Below, piece by piece: positions 44,050 to 54,541 of a stretch of DNA of 64,000 bases. Location: positions 1-64,000 of the forward strand of contig JAULSR010000013.1 in the NCBI GenBank assembly GCA_030512295.1. The letters are read 5' to 3'. The notes beneath the pieces were generated by a model. It ran no database searches. It was not told the origin of the DNA and saw only the letters and a program-made list of their open reading frames with translations. The translations under genes were made by a program, and so were the position numbers. Within the stretch, counting starts at the first letter, position 1. Every line of letters begins with the position of its first letter. The DNA is from Bombardia bombarda. Its lineage: Eukaryota; Ascomycota; Sordariomycetes; Sordariales; Lasiosphaeriaceae.

Positions 44050-44564
44050 CAAAATCACATGCTGGCCCGCTCGCCGCCGCCGCAGCCGCCGCCGCCTGCC
44101 CAAGCCCAGCACCACCCCCAGCAATCCCAGCAATCCCAGCAATCGCCATATCTCTTCCACGAGCACAACAACAACTCCAGAACGCACATGGAAACCCACA
44201 TGGTCGTTGCCGGCCCTAGTCCTGGTCCTGGCTTTGCGCCGTCTGCGCCATCGCCGTCAATAACGCCCTTGCCTCCTCTGCAATTCTCAACCCTGCCAAA
44301 GCTCTCGGGAGACCACTCTGCATCCTTAATTCCCCAGCCAGCCCTATTCGCCTTGCGCCCCGGCGCCTCTCCCCTTACCGGCTCGCTGTCACCATCCACC
44401 CAGACACAGTCGCACGGCCCCAACACTCTATCGTTTCCCGATACCCCAACTACAGAGCTGCCCCCGATTCAGTTGCACAACGCAAGAAACCCCTCTGCAT
44501 CGCTCCAGACCCTGCCACCTCTCTCCTCTGTCACTGGCAGCCAGACACAGCGCTTCTCGCCTCC

Positions 44565-44600
<36 letters not shown>

Positions 44601-46190
44601 CTCGGAACCCTTGGCAACAGTCCAGCCTTCGCCCTCACCTGCTCCCAATACACACTGGCCCAGTCTCAACCCCTTCACGGCTTACTACTCGCCTAGCCAT
44701 GTGCAGAGCCCCGATGCAAGACACCACATGGACCGGGATGTGAGCGTTGCATCCCCGGACCGCTATTACGATAGGAGGTCGGGCAGTGTGAGTCTGGATG
44801 ATCCCGCCGTACGAATGGCCGCCGAGGCTTTGGAGGGCCTCAGGACAGGTATGATATAACAACCCCTGGCGTAGAAACATACCCTGCACCTTGCTGACAA
44901 TACCTAGACTTTGTATCCTCACCTCCGAATCGCAATACTCCGTTGCCCAACATATCCCGAGACTATAGCGTGGATCGCTCCCATCGTGAGAGCGTTAGCG
45001 AACAACCGGGGCCAGAGCCTCTACTGTCTTTAATAACGGCCCAGGTACCCGCCCTTGGAGCTACGATTTCGGGTGCGAGCTCGGCGTATAACCATGGCAA
45101 AAACTACTCGCCACATTTGAAGACGGGCGCTGAGTACGTTGAGGGTTACCTCAGCCCCGTTGTCAAAGTGGTTGGCAATGTCGGACGCAAGACGGGCGTT
45201 GAAGGCGGTGTTAGATGGATCCTCGGCGGTAGAAGAAGACATAAGGTGTTTTCGGACCTCGAGTCCGGTGAACGTGGGAACAACAAGCGGCGCAAGGTAA
45301 AGCCCAGCGAGACAGAAGCTGACGCGCCGAGCTACTCTTCCGAATTTGTTGGCCATGACAAGGACCGCCGTACCTCGACAAGCACCATCGATACCTTGCC
45401 CGCGTACGACGACCAGACCACCCCCGCATACACAGAGACCGACCAAGAAGCTTACCCACAATCGCGACCGGGCTCAAGTTCGTCGTCGTGGGGCAAGGGC
45501 AAGCAGCTGATGGTGACGACCTCGGGCCTGAGCGTTGCCATGCGGGATGAAAGCTTGCACAGCCTCAAGTTCTGCTGCAAGACGCTGCGAACGGTGATTG
45601 CGTCGATTGACAGCGCCCTGCTTAACCTGAAGGCCACCATCGAGAAGTACGACGCAGCCACGTCCAAAGACGGGGATGACGACGACGACATGACGACCGG
45701 CCCGGACTCGCGCAGCGAACTCATGGCCCGCATGACGTCTCTCAAGCAGGAAATCTACAGATCCATAGGCGCAGCAGTCAACATCATTTCCAAGTATGCT
45801 GGCAGCGCATTGCCCCAGAACGCCAGAGACCTCGTCTACAGTCACCTCATGAGCCTGCCCCGCCGATTTCCTTGGCAGGCGGTGCGCGAAATCTCGGACG
45901 AGCAGCGCCAGGGCGGTGTTGACCAAGAGAAGGCGACGCGGGAAGGAGCCAACGTGGTACTGCAGTTCGCAAAGGAGGGTTTAGACATGATGACCACGGT
46001 CAACGACATCCTCGACAGGACGATTATCAGCGCTGAGAAGTGGGTGGATACGCTGTATACAAAGAAGCGGGACCACGCAGACTCTTCTATGGGTAACACT
46101 ACCCCAACACCTTCATCAGCAAGTCTCCCGTATAGAGGAGACTATAAGGATATCAGAGGAGATGCTGAGGCGGATGCTAGGATGGTTTAA
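44014..46190 (+). CDS. opi1: Opi1-family transcriptional regulator
   Basis: Two exons, 44014-44848 and 44908-46190, across a 59-bp intron (GTATGA..CCTAG, branch site GCTGAC) give 705 residues. The N-terminal third is disordered, Pro/Gln/Ser-rich, and begins with (Met-Glu)6 encoded by ATGGAG repeats. A Q11 tract lies near residue 187. The conserved Opi1 domain is in exon 2: PLLSLITAQVPALGATISGA followed by YSPHLKTGAEYVEGYLSPVV, a basic NNKRRKVKP, GKGKQLMVTTSGLSVAMRDESL, and helical C-terminal segments. In yeast Opi1 is held at the ER by phosphatidic acid and represses inositol-responsive phospholipid genes in the nucleus; a similar role here is inferred from homology. A putative nuclear signal is the basic KRRKVK cluster. 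Confidence 0.93.
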
Positions 46191-46472
46191 AGAAGAGGGT
46201 GAGGAGTCAGGCGTAGGGTGTGTAAAGCCCGACATAAATGGGCGGAAACGGACGGGGGAGTTTTGTGGACGATTTGGCGTTCCGGTGGAAAAAGAGAGCA
46301 AAAAAAGGATCAGAGACATACAGTATAAAAGATTGAGCTTACCTGGCAGAGGGATAATACGCGGCGGGCAGAGGTAGCGGAAAGACAACAAAACAAGACA
46401 GACTCTCAAAAACAGGCACCGTGACGACAGCGGCTGCGGTAGATACACTGGGCAGACGAGAATTTGACGGAA

Positions 46473-46504
<32 letters not shown>

Positions 46505-47210
46505 GGTCGATATACGGCGATACCATATCATTACAGCGTTTTCCCTCTCTTATTTCCATTCTTCTATCCTTTTTATTTGGCCGGGCTTTGCGGCGCTTGC
46601 CACCGGCGCTCCGGATGTTTCAGTCCATGATGCCGGAAAGGCGAGAGGCTGCTTGGCGGGGGTGGTATGCCTGGTGGGCGGTATTTTGGACAAATGGGTT
46701 TTAAACTCCAGTCTCTTTTAACACTCTCCTTTGATTCTTCTTTTTCTTTCACATACCTGATAATTGGCACGATGTAGTTAAGCTAGATGGCCGTTTGTGG
46801 TACTGTTTGCTGTCATTCCCGTTTCTATTAGGAAAGTTCATATATAGTTGCAGCGTTTTAGGAAAGGTAAACTGGGGACCGGTTTTCTTTTGGTAGGTAT
46901 CTATCTAATTATCGAAAATTTTATCTTGTAGAGATTGTGACGAAGCCAATTGGGTAGGTACTCTGAAGCGAGGCACTCTTGCTGTCCGATCCCATGTGTC
47001 TCTGATATAAGGTAGAAGACTAATAAAGTAAATACGTACCTTTACTTACCATCGAGGTCCAATGATTTAATAACTAATTTCTGTTTGTATTCGCTGAAAG
47101 CAGGTAAGAAAAGCAGCTTCAGATGCACCTGAACTTGACACGCACTGAAAATGCAAAAAGGCAAAAAGGCTAAGCCGCCAAGGTGGCGTTTACTATCGAG
47201 TCTATTGTGA
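46191..47210. other. Intergenic region after opi1
   Basis: About 1 kb with a T29 run at 46476-46504, TAGGTA units near 46894 and 46954, and no recognisable gene. It contains the opi1 3' end and the downstream flank of tRNA-Gly. Confidence 0.45.
46476..46504. repeat. T29 homopolymer
   Basis: Uninterrupted run of 29 T, the second of this length in the window. Confidence 0.9.
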
Positions 47211-47281
47211 TGCATCAGCCGTGAATCGAACACGGGGCCCATCGATGGCAACGATGGATTTTACCACTAAACCACTGATGC
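47211..47281 (-). tRNA. tRNA-Gly (GCC)
   Basis: On the minus strand, 71 nt begin GCATCAG and end CTGATGC plus discriminator A; the acceptor stem pairs completely. The anticodon arm is CCATCGTTGCCATCGATGG with anticodon GCC. The T arm is CCGTG-TTCGATT-CACGG. The D arm is TGGTTTAGTGGT. No intron. Length and sequence match eukaryotic tRNA-Gly(GCC). Confidence 0.95.
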
Positions 47282-47650
47282 TTCTGGGATTTGATATGGG
47301 CGCGCCATACTCCACCATTAGAACCAGGCAGCTAGAAGAGCAAACAGAGCGGTGAAACCACCGGAACTGCTGGTTGGGCCCACACGTATGCTCCAGGGAA
47401 AAAGAAACGTGGTAAATCTCAACCACAAAAGAGAAATCATGTGGTGAATGGAAATTGTAATCTGCTTGCCGAAATCCGTTATTGGGTTCGAATCCCACCC
47501 TGTCATTCACTTTTGCTTGCTTCGTGGTTCGGTTTTTCTTCTTTTTGTGTGGACTTGTGGAAGAAGCTGACTCGAGGGGTGCGATGTGGGTACTCGTGTA
47601 TCAAGGGTTATCTATCTCATCGCCATAGCTTCTACAACCCAGAAAGCAAG
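47282..47650. other. Intergenic with an isolated B-box-like element
   Basis: 369 bp between tRNA-Gly and the HAD remnant. It includes a perfect TFIIIC B-box sequence GGTTCGAATCC (47485-47495) in a T-arm-like hairpin, without a tRNA body that folds around it. Confidence 0.5.
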
Positions 47651-48412
47651 TTATAACTTTGTAGAGCTGGTGGCGGGGTCAATCTTGTTGCCGTTTAGGA
47701 GTTCCCCCTCCTCATTACTATCCTCATCAGGCTGCGTATGCATGAGCCATTTGCGCAAAGTCCGGATGTCGGGAACCCTGAGGCTGACTGGTGGCCGTGC
47801 TGGGTCGTCTGAGAAGACTCTGCTGATGGGCGTCGACATGAGGACTGCATCAGAACCAGGGTATGCTCTACGAGGAAGGTGTGCCTCGGAGAGGACAAAG
47901 TCTGTCTTTCCGGGAGTGAAAGCCGGACTGCCAACCAGCACCGCGTTCCATCCAGCGCTAAGAGCACCCATGACATCCTCGGAATAGTTGTCACCCACGT
48001 GGACTTTAATGCAGTGGGAAGGATCGAGGTTGTGGTCCAAGGCACCACCACGCTGGCTCAGGATGGCGCTGGCGGTCGTTTCGGCAGCGGTGAAGATGCG
48101 GGCGTCTGGTTTGGAGAAAGCGACATCGTAGGACAGGCAGCAGAAATCGATGTCGTATAGCAGGGGGGGAGCCGGCCCAACCTGGAAGTGGTGGCTGGTA
48201 GCGGACTCGTATCCGAGCTGCTCACGATGCCGACGACGACCTTGTCTATCTGATTCTGATGACTGTAGGTTTTCAAGGACTTGGAAGTGGCAGGCAGATC
48301 TGAGGCAGCTCGGGGGGATGTTTGCTGTCGGGTCGTCCATGAGGGGTCGCAGAGTTGTTGTGAATGACGTCTGTCCACCACAGCCAGGGAGCCATGTTGC
48401 TTCCCCGTCCAT
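47651..48412 (-). pseudogene. HAD-superfamily hydrolase, broken gene
   Basis: The main frame (48412-47651) has the second half of a HAD hydrolase of the HDHD3-like group: LYDIDFCCLSYDVAFSKPDA with the motif III Lys, and VHVGDNYSEDVMGALSAGWN with the motif IV acidic residues. The motif II strand (KVVVGIVSSSD) is present only in the +1 shifted frame at about 48200-48250, flanked by sequence that makes sense in the main frame. This implies two compensating small indels. Motif I (DxDxT/V), the nucleophile, is not found upstream to 48800. The gene thus appears N-terminally truncated and frameshifted, and would not encode an active phosphatase. An unrecognised intron structure is the alternative. 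Confidence 0.6.
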
Positions 48413-48967
48413 AATTAGTTGAAGCGCGTGGTCACTTCCTGGGGATTGACATCTTGCAGCAGGTTAAAACGCGCGGCTGTGGCTTTGTACTGGTGGCCGA
48501 CCGACGGGTGGATCTTGTACAGCAATTGAATGGGTACAGCAATTGAATGGGGTTCGACAAAAAGAGAGAAATCTTAAAAGAGCGAGATCTCAAAAGAGAT
48601 TAGCTTTTGACGCGTCCCAGTGTCCGCAGGAAGGAACGAGCTGACTGGCTGCGATTGACGGTTGGCACTTGACCACTAATGATGAACGGACAACGGCATA
48701 ACCCTAACCCCCAGTCCTCCAGGATGCAGTCACCAAAAGTAATAAAGATGAGATGGACAACAAGCACTTGACCCAGTTCTCTTTATGGGCTGGCTGGCCA
48801 AAAAAAAGCAATCATGACTGCGACAAGCCCGAATCTTCTGGAAAAGGCAAGCACAGCCATAAGAAACTGCCATCATATATCATCATGTCCATTCTATCAA
48901 CTAACTACATGTAAGTCTAGCAAAAACAGCAGCTACATATCGGAAACTATCCACATATACCAGGAAA
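48413..48967. other. Intergenic, divergent flank
   Basis: 555 bp containing a duplicated ggtacagcaattgaatgg (about 48516-48550) and a short AACCCTAACCCC stretch. No trace of the missing N-terminal part of the HAD gene. Confidence 0.45.
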
Positions 48968-49462
48968 ATGGGCAGCTTGTCTTCGCAAATGGCCAGCCTC
49001 TCTCTGCACGTCGCGCCTCCAGCTGTCTTCTTCACCCGCCGCATCCTCGCCCCGACCAAGGAAGAAACGATGAAAAACAGCATAGAGTTTTTGGAAGAGC
49101 ACGTTGAACACTGCATCAAACAGCGATTCGGCGCCGGTGTCGTATGCCAACCTCTGCATATGCAAGATCTGAGAGTCTCTATCATGTGGGGGAACTCATG
49201 GGGTCCCGATGTGGAGACCGACTTGGAGCACATGGCAGACGGGGATATCGAGGATCTCATAGAAGGTCTTGCCATGTATAAGCTGTATAAGACGGCCACG
49301 GTGCTGCTGTCGTTCACAGTGGCGGAGAAGATGCAACAGGATAATAGACAGACATGGACCTCTGAGGGTCCGGGATTGCTGGGTCTAGAGGGTCACAGAG
49401 TTCTTTGTCTGAGATCTGACTCTGCGTCAATACAATGGGGTTGTGCGATGGGTCTTGTCTAA
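48968..49462 (+). CDS. Hypothetical protein, 164 residues
   Basis: Single ORF with an ATG in a favourable context (GAAAATGGGC). The first 110 residues look coding, with an amphipathic, acidic helix-rich segment (EETMKNSIEFLEEHVEHCIK) and DLEHMADGDIEDLIEGLAMY. The last third is less convincing and may be intron or 3' read-through. No domain, signal peptide or membrane segment recognised. Confidence 0.45.
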   Translation: MGSLSSQMASLSLHVAPPAVFFTRRILAPTKEETMKNSIEFLEEHVEHCIKQRFGAGVVCQPLHMQDLRVSIMWGNSWGPDVETDLEHMADGDIEDLIEGLAMYKLYKTATVLLSFTVAEKMQQDNRQTWTSEGPGLLGLEGHRVLCLRSDSASIQWGCAMGLV

Positions 49463-49747
49463 TGATTCCTTGCTGAGGAACAAAGAATACAGCATGTTGT
49501 CGTGTTGCAGACATGCTGCGAATGGACAAACGACAGAGATGGCCAGTACTGAAACTGAACAAATACTGACAACAGAACTCTTTCAATATACTCTCAGATC
49601 ATATGAAAGGACGGCTATCCCACCGTCGCATAACCTTTTCTCATCTCACACAACCACACACACAAACACGACTCACCTCACTCCAGTATTCACATCACCA
49701 ACTTTACAACTTTATTTTTGGGGATCTGAGAAGGAAGAAGGCCGATA

Positions 49748-49948
49748 ATGTGTCTCGTTATCAAGTACAGGCGTGTCTGTGGTGGCTGCAAGACCTCTAT
49801 GCGGGTTATTGCTCTTGGTGTGAAGAATTGCGAATTTGCACTATCTGGGGAGCTGGAGAAGTGTGTTGTGGTGTGTGTCAGGGCTTTGCCCCTTGACTAC
49901 ACCCGTTGCAAGGCCTGCTGTGAGCGAGATGAGCTCGATTTTGACTAA
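49748..49948 (+). CDS. Small Cys-rich intracellular-type protein
   Basis: 66 residues starting MCLVIKYRRVCGGC. Eight Cys occur, including a CGGC knuckle and a C-x2-CC pair near the C-terminus (RCKACCERDELDF). There is no signal peptide, so a zinc-knuckle-like fold is more likely than a disulfide-rich secreted peptide. It begins with Met-Cys and has an internal RALPLDY element with balanced composition, unlike random ORFs. The family is not recognised. Confidence 0.5.
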   Translation: MCLVIKYRRVCGGCKTSMRVIALGVKNCEFALSGELEKCVVVCVRALPLDYTRCKACCERDELDFD

Positions 49949-50190
49949 GTCCGCCAGAATACTGGGGTGCGGTGTCGTAAGAGAGCTTGTCTGAGTCTAC
50001 AGAGATTGCGAAAGGAAAGTCGAACTTGACTACGATTAATCTTACAACAAAAAAAGTATCATCAAAATCTATAATAGTGTATATCCATGAATAATTGTAA
50101 ATGTGAAATGTGAAAGAAATAAGTATTGTGTAATCAGAGGCTGGTCCGAATCCACGCATTTGCCACAAGTCTAAAACGGTAACGGAGAGA

Positions 50191-51948
50191 TCACTGCCTG
50201 CTTCGTAGCTTTTGCCCCAACCACGAAAAGAAGTCACCAATCTGTTCACTCAGACGCTGAAACAGGGGCGCAATTGGCTCCGTCAAGAACAGAGTGGCAA
50301 ATATCATGGCCAGCGTCAGGGCGGCCATGTTTCCGTCCGACCTCAAGACGTCCTTGTCGACGGTGACGGGTACTGACACTAAGAATATGCCCCAAATATT
50401 GAAGGCTACCATGTTTGTGAAGAGACGGCGGGCGGCTTTGGGGGTTTGATAGCGCTTCATAGCCATAATGAGCTGCTTGATGATGCAGACCGCGCCATAG
50501 GCCGTCACCGTATTGAAGGTGAAGGGCTGTGTCCAGAAGGAGTAGCACACGTAGGCAAAGATGGCAATGTCCAAGCCGGCGAGGAGGAACTTTGGAAGCC
50601 TTGGCTCGACGTGCCCCTTGTCCGTCTTCTCCGCCACCGGGGAAGCGGACCTGTAGTCCTCGTAAACATCGAGAAAGACCTCGAGGTAATCCTTGTGGAG
50701 GGCAACGAGCTGGTCTGCAGAGCGGCCAAAGGCGAACGTGTTGGCAAACTTGATGTAGCGCTCCACCCGAACTCTGAGCGGCACATCTTCCCACGCCACG
50801 ACTGCGGGCTGCTGCTGCTGCTGCTGCCCGGTAAACGCCTTGAGAGAAACGAGTTCCTTGTTTATGGCCTCGTCAACATGCACCCAATCGATCTTTTCCT
50901 CGGCGTCTTGCCGCTCTCGAAGTCTCTTCATCTGATGGCGCGTCAGGAGCTGCTCAGCGCCGTCCTGGATGGAAAACCAGAACTGAACACTGAGCTGCCA
51001 GCATATGGAAATGACGAGCATCATGGTCCTGAACCATGTTTCCTTATATTGGGCATGTACAGCCGGAATAAGGGCAGCAAATGCGTAAACGGCATTGCCG
51101 GGGACGGCGCCTATGACACGCTCCAAGCTCCAGGTATAGAGAAGCCAGAGAATGGGGAAGTCGTACGTCAGCAGGTATCCTAGCTGGAAGAGAGACAGGA
51201 TGCGGGCGCCGGTGGAGCGCTGATTGTAGGATCGCTCGCCCAAGAAGCCTGCTGCAATGTCGGGATATATGCTGCTGAAGAACAAAAAGCCAAAGAAGGA
51301 GTAGATCATAATCTTCTCTCTGCGACTGATTCCGCGCGCGAACCCCTCTCTCCAGACGTTGAATATCTTTGTAGCGCCGTTCTTGGATCTTGTCAGACGT
51401 GCGCGTCCTGATGTGGTGTGATAGGGCTTGGTGCAGAGATGCTGGAGCCTCTCTTCGAGATAGACTGCATTCCACGCGGCGACGAGATGGCGCAGTTCTT
51501 GTGGAATATGCTTCCGTGCCTCTTCTGGGATGCTCTGGAGCTGCTCTTCCTGGCCCTCTTGCAAGTGCTGAGGCGCTGCTCCCGGATCATCGATGAATGG
51601 AGGAAAGCGTTCTCTCAGCAGCCGACGCACTGATTCTTCATCGGTCGGCAGCTGACCTGCTTCTATGTCGGGAAAGGCTGCATGAAGGGTGTCGCGGACG
51701 TTCTGGTCGCTGATGGAGATGGGCCAAACAGCAACAAATACCTTGTCAGGTGGTCGATGGCCGTTCCTCCCCGGAGGAGACCACTTCCAGATCAGATTGC
51801 CGAGATGCCTGAATATTCCCACCTTGGCGTTTGGAGTCTGTGTCTCGTTGATCGTTGGCGGTCGTTGGCCCACTTGAATCGCGGCTTGGCCCTTCTCGGC
51901 CGACATGTCATCATTTCCCGGAGCGGCCATGGCTTTTTCTCTGAGCAA
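50191..51948 (-). CDS. Fungal multi-pass membrane protein, unknown function
   Basis: Single exon. The first ATG (51948) gives 585 residues; the ATG at 51930 (MAAPGNDDMSAEKG) gives 579 and is an equal candidate. A cytosolic N-terminal region of about 200 residues with LPTDEESVRRLLRERFPPFI precedes hydrophobic segments (IMIYSFFGFLFFSSIYPDIA, YLLTYDFPILWLLYTW, AVYAFAALIPAVHA, MMLVISICWQLSVQFW). A charged middle loop with a short Gln tract follows, then more hydrophobic segments near the C-terminus (LLAGLDIAIFAYVCYSFW, MVAFNIWGIFLVSVPVTV, MAALTLAMIFATLFLTEPIA). The RLRERQDAEEKIDWVHVDEA part may form a coiled coil. No transporter signature is recognised. Confidence 0.8.
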   Translation of the reverse strand: MLREKAMAAPGNDDMSAEKGQAAIQVGQRPPTINETQTPNAKVGIFRHLGNLIWKWSPPGRNGHRPPDKVFVAVWPISISDQNVRDTLHAAFPDIEAGQLPTDEESVRRLLRERFPPFIDDPGAAPQHLQEGQEEQLQSIPEEARKHIPQELRHLVAAWNAVYLEERLQHLCTKPYHTTSGRARLTRSKNGATKIFNVWREGFARGISRREKIMIYSFFGFLFFSSIYPDIAAGFLGERSYNQRSTGARILSLFQLGYLLTYDFPILWLLYTWSLERVIGAVPGNAVYAFAALIPAVHAQYKETWFRTMMLVISICWQLSVQFWFSIQDGAEQLLTRHQMKRLRERQDAEEKIDWVHVDEAINKELVSLKAFTGQQQQQQPAVVAWEDVPLRVRVERYIKFANTFAFGRSADQLVALHKDYLEVFLDVYEDYRSASPVAEKTDKGHVEPRLPKFLLAGLDIAIFAYVCYSFWTQPFTFNTVTAYGAVCIIKQLIMAMKRYQTPKAARRLFTNMVAFNIWGIFLVSVPVTVDKDVLRSDGNMAALTLAMIFATLFLTEPIAPLFQRLSEQIGDFFSWLGQKLRSRQ

Positions 51949-53291
51949 TGGTCAGAGGGCCGGTGATATTTGTTTGACATTGAAGCAGACGGATATGACG
52001 AGCTATGCCACAAAGTCAGAAAGACTGGCAATGCAGGTTCTCATGTATAAAAGCCAACTCATGTATGAAAGCCAACATGGGCACTCTCTGACTCTTCCAT
52101 GTCAGCATTTCCCCCCTCTTGTGCGTGGCAATTGCGACATCAAGGCGCCCCACAAGGCACACTCATGAATGTTGGGGAGGCAGACCGTCAAGGTGCACCG
52201 CCATCAAGGTGGTATCCATAGCCACAGCAGAGATTCGAAGATCCTTTCCTTTCGAGAATAACTTGGCAGTGGCTAGCTCGTGCATTTTGGCGACAATATT
52301 TGGACAAAGTTGAAGGTTAGCAAAACAGTCTGATGCGTTTCCCTGGTTGGGCAAAAGTCAACAACAATGCTAGGGAAGACGGAGGGACACAGGGGGGGGG
52401 GGGGGGGGGTTCCCCACTCTCGAGCGACTGCATGTGAAAGCTTGGTCTCTCACGAATGCAACGGTGGCCACCCAGCACCGGGGCAATTGAGCTCTTATGC
52501 GCTCATAAGAGCAGAATAAAAGAGCAGAATAAAAGAGCAGAATAAAACAGCAGAGGCTGACCAGACTGCCGTCCGGGACTCGCAGCCCTGCTACAAGGCC
52601 AAGGAGCGCAACCAGGTGCAACGTCGGCTCCGGTCATGTTCTCGCCAAGTCGCTCGCCAAGTCTATTGAAACCAAACCGGCCGATTGCTCTTGGAGAAAA
52701 CGTGCTCCCCCGCGCCGGATACCCCTGAGGTGCCTGGACTCTAGTTCTAGATCCTGCTCCCAGACCGGTTCTTCAAGGTCCTCAGATCCACTCACTCGAT
52801 GATACAGCTTGGAGTTTGGATGTAAAAGTCCGATTCGATGTGGATATGCACCGCCATCAACGGCGCCCTATTCTTGGCCCAGAAGCTTGGCCCCTTTCCG
52901 CCATTGGTACGCGCCACTCGGCCGTCATGTTTATGTAACAAGATGCTCGCTTTAGCTCCCGGCACTGGCAGCGGCTGACATGCATGCAAAACCCCCCCCC
53001 TCTGACAGGACTGGTCGACGGGGCTGCCAAGAACACTTCTCCACGATAGCTGTCCAAGAGGCGTGTCCAGGAGAGTTGTTGAGCAGGGGAAGCAGATCAT
53101 GATGGGCTTGTTTACCCATCTCAACACGTAATGCATCCTCCTCACCTCCAGATACCTGGGTAGGGCAGGCACAGAGGCAGGGAGGTGTATAAATACGTCA
53201 AGTAAGACGCCTCTCTGCTCAACATTCTGATAGTATTCTCCATTCTCCCTCCTCCACCTCTGTCAACACACCCGTTTCAACGGCTTCTATC
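51949..53291. other. Divergent intergenic region
   Basis: About 1.3 kb between outward-facing genes. It holds a short AGAATAAAAG triplication near 52510, a G18 run (52392-52409) and a C-rich run near 52990. A TATA-like gtgtataaatacg at about 53185 lies about 105 bp before the next gene, a good core promoter candidate. Confidence 0.5.
52392..52409. repeat. G18 homopolymer
   Basis: A run of 18 G, unusual in length for G and able to form quadruplex structures or to be mis-called. Confidence 0.9.
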
Positions 53292-54400
53292 ATGTCGATT
53301 CTCATCATGGGCTCGGGCCACACGGGCTGTGCCCTCGCCGCCCACCTCGAGCACCGCAACATCAAGGCCACGCTCTGGGCGGCCCCTGGCCACCGCCGCG
53401 TCTTCAACAAGCTCGTCCAGCAAGGCTATCTCGACGTGACCGAGGCCATCACGGCCCGAACCTACCCAACCCTGACAACCGACATTGGCTCTGCCATCCG
53501 GTCCACCACCACCATCATCGTGGCAGTGCCCTCGTATGGAGACGAAGATCTCCTCGCCGAGCTCGCCAAACACGACCTCTCCAGCCACGCCGTCGTCTTT
53601 ATCTGCAGCTGCTTTGTCACCCCCTGGCCGCAGCACGTCTCAACGCCAAGGTGATTGTGGCCACCAACATGGCCTCGTGCTCCTCCCGTCTCGAAGAGCA
53701 TGCGTCTCAAGACAGCTGCTCCTCCTCCTCCTCAGCCGAGATCAGAGTCCGCATCAACGCGCTCAAGAAAGCCCTCACCATCGCCTCCTTCGGCCCATGC
53801 CCCGTCCCGCAAGCCACGCGGGCCCACCTCTCCAACATCTTCGACATGCCGCTCATCTGGTACGCCAACACGCTTGAGCTGGAACTGACAGCGCATCCAA
53901 CACTCTTGCACGTGCCGGCCATGCTCTCCAACATCGGGCCCATCGTGCGGCAGGAGCGCATCTTCTTCTACCGCGACTGCATCGGGCCCCGGCCCGTGGT
54001 CAACCTGATCGAGGCGGGCAACAGGGAGCTGCTCAGGGTGGCGGCGGCCCTGGGCGTGACCAAGACGGAGACGGTGCTCGACATGTGCAACGAGACGTAC
54101 GGCAGCGGCGGCTTCACCGACCTGGCAGAGTATTGCGAGAACATCGACGCGCTCAACAAGAGACCGCAGCTGCCGCCGAGCCTGACGTCGCGCCAGATCT
54201 CGCAGGACGTGCCCTACTGGTGTGTCACCGTATCTGGCCTGGGCAGGGCGGTGGGCGTGCCGACGCCTATTATTGATGGCTGGGTCGAGCTGGCCGGCGC
54301 GGTCAACGGGGTGGATTATTGGGCGGCGGGCAGGGGGTTGGCCGTGTTTGGGCTGGGGGAGAGGGCCGGGAGGGACGAGATTCTGAGGGTGTTTGGGGGT

Positions 54401-54441
<41 letters not shown>

Positions 54442-54541
54442 TGACATAAATGGAGAAAGACGACATGAGGGACGCGATGGGTGGGAGACGAGAAAGGGGC
54501 TGGAGATTGCCGCTGTGCGGGAGGTTGAGTTGCTGGCATGA
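53292..54541 (+). pseudogene. Octopine-dehydrogenase-like gene with frameshift
   Basis: The first frame (53292-53653) encodes an N-terminal Rossmann domain: MSILIMGSGHTGCALAAHL with the GxGxxG dinucleotide motif, then IIVAVPSYGDEDLLAELAKH. At the C5 run 53620-53624 the frame breaks: the original frame ends at a TGA at 53652, while homologous-looking coding (PLAAARLNAKVIVATNMASC) continues in the next frame to 54541. A single missing C would explain this. The second part carries CNETYGSGGFTDLAEYCENI and resembles the C-terminal NAD/NADP octopine/nopaline dehydrogenase domain. These enzymes reductively condense an amino acid and an oxo acid. A Thr13 tract (ACG repeat) lies near the C-terminus. 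Either a homopolymer sequencing error or a true lesion; without the break the gene would be intact, about 416 residues. Confidence 0.75.
54403..54441. repeat. (GAC)13 repeat encoding poly-Thr
   Basis: Thirteen trinucleotides encode 13 Thr near the C-terminus of the octopine-dehydrogenase-like protein. Confidence 0.95.

Noticed and set aside
48703..48712. Telomere-like AACCCTAACCCC
   Set aside because: Only about one and a half units; far too short to mean an interstitial telomere.
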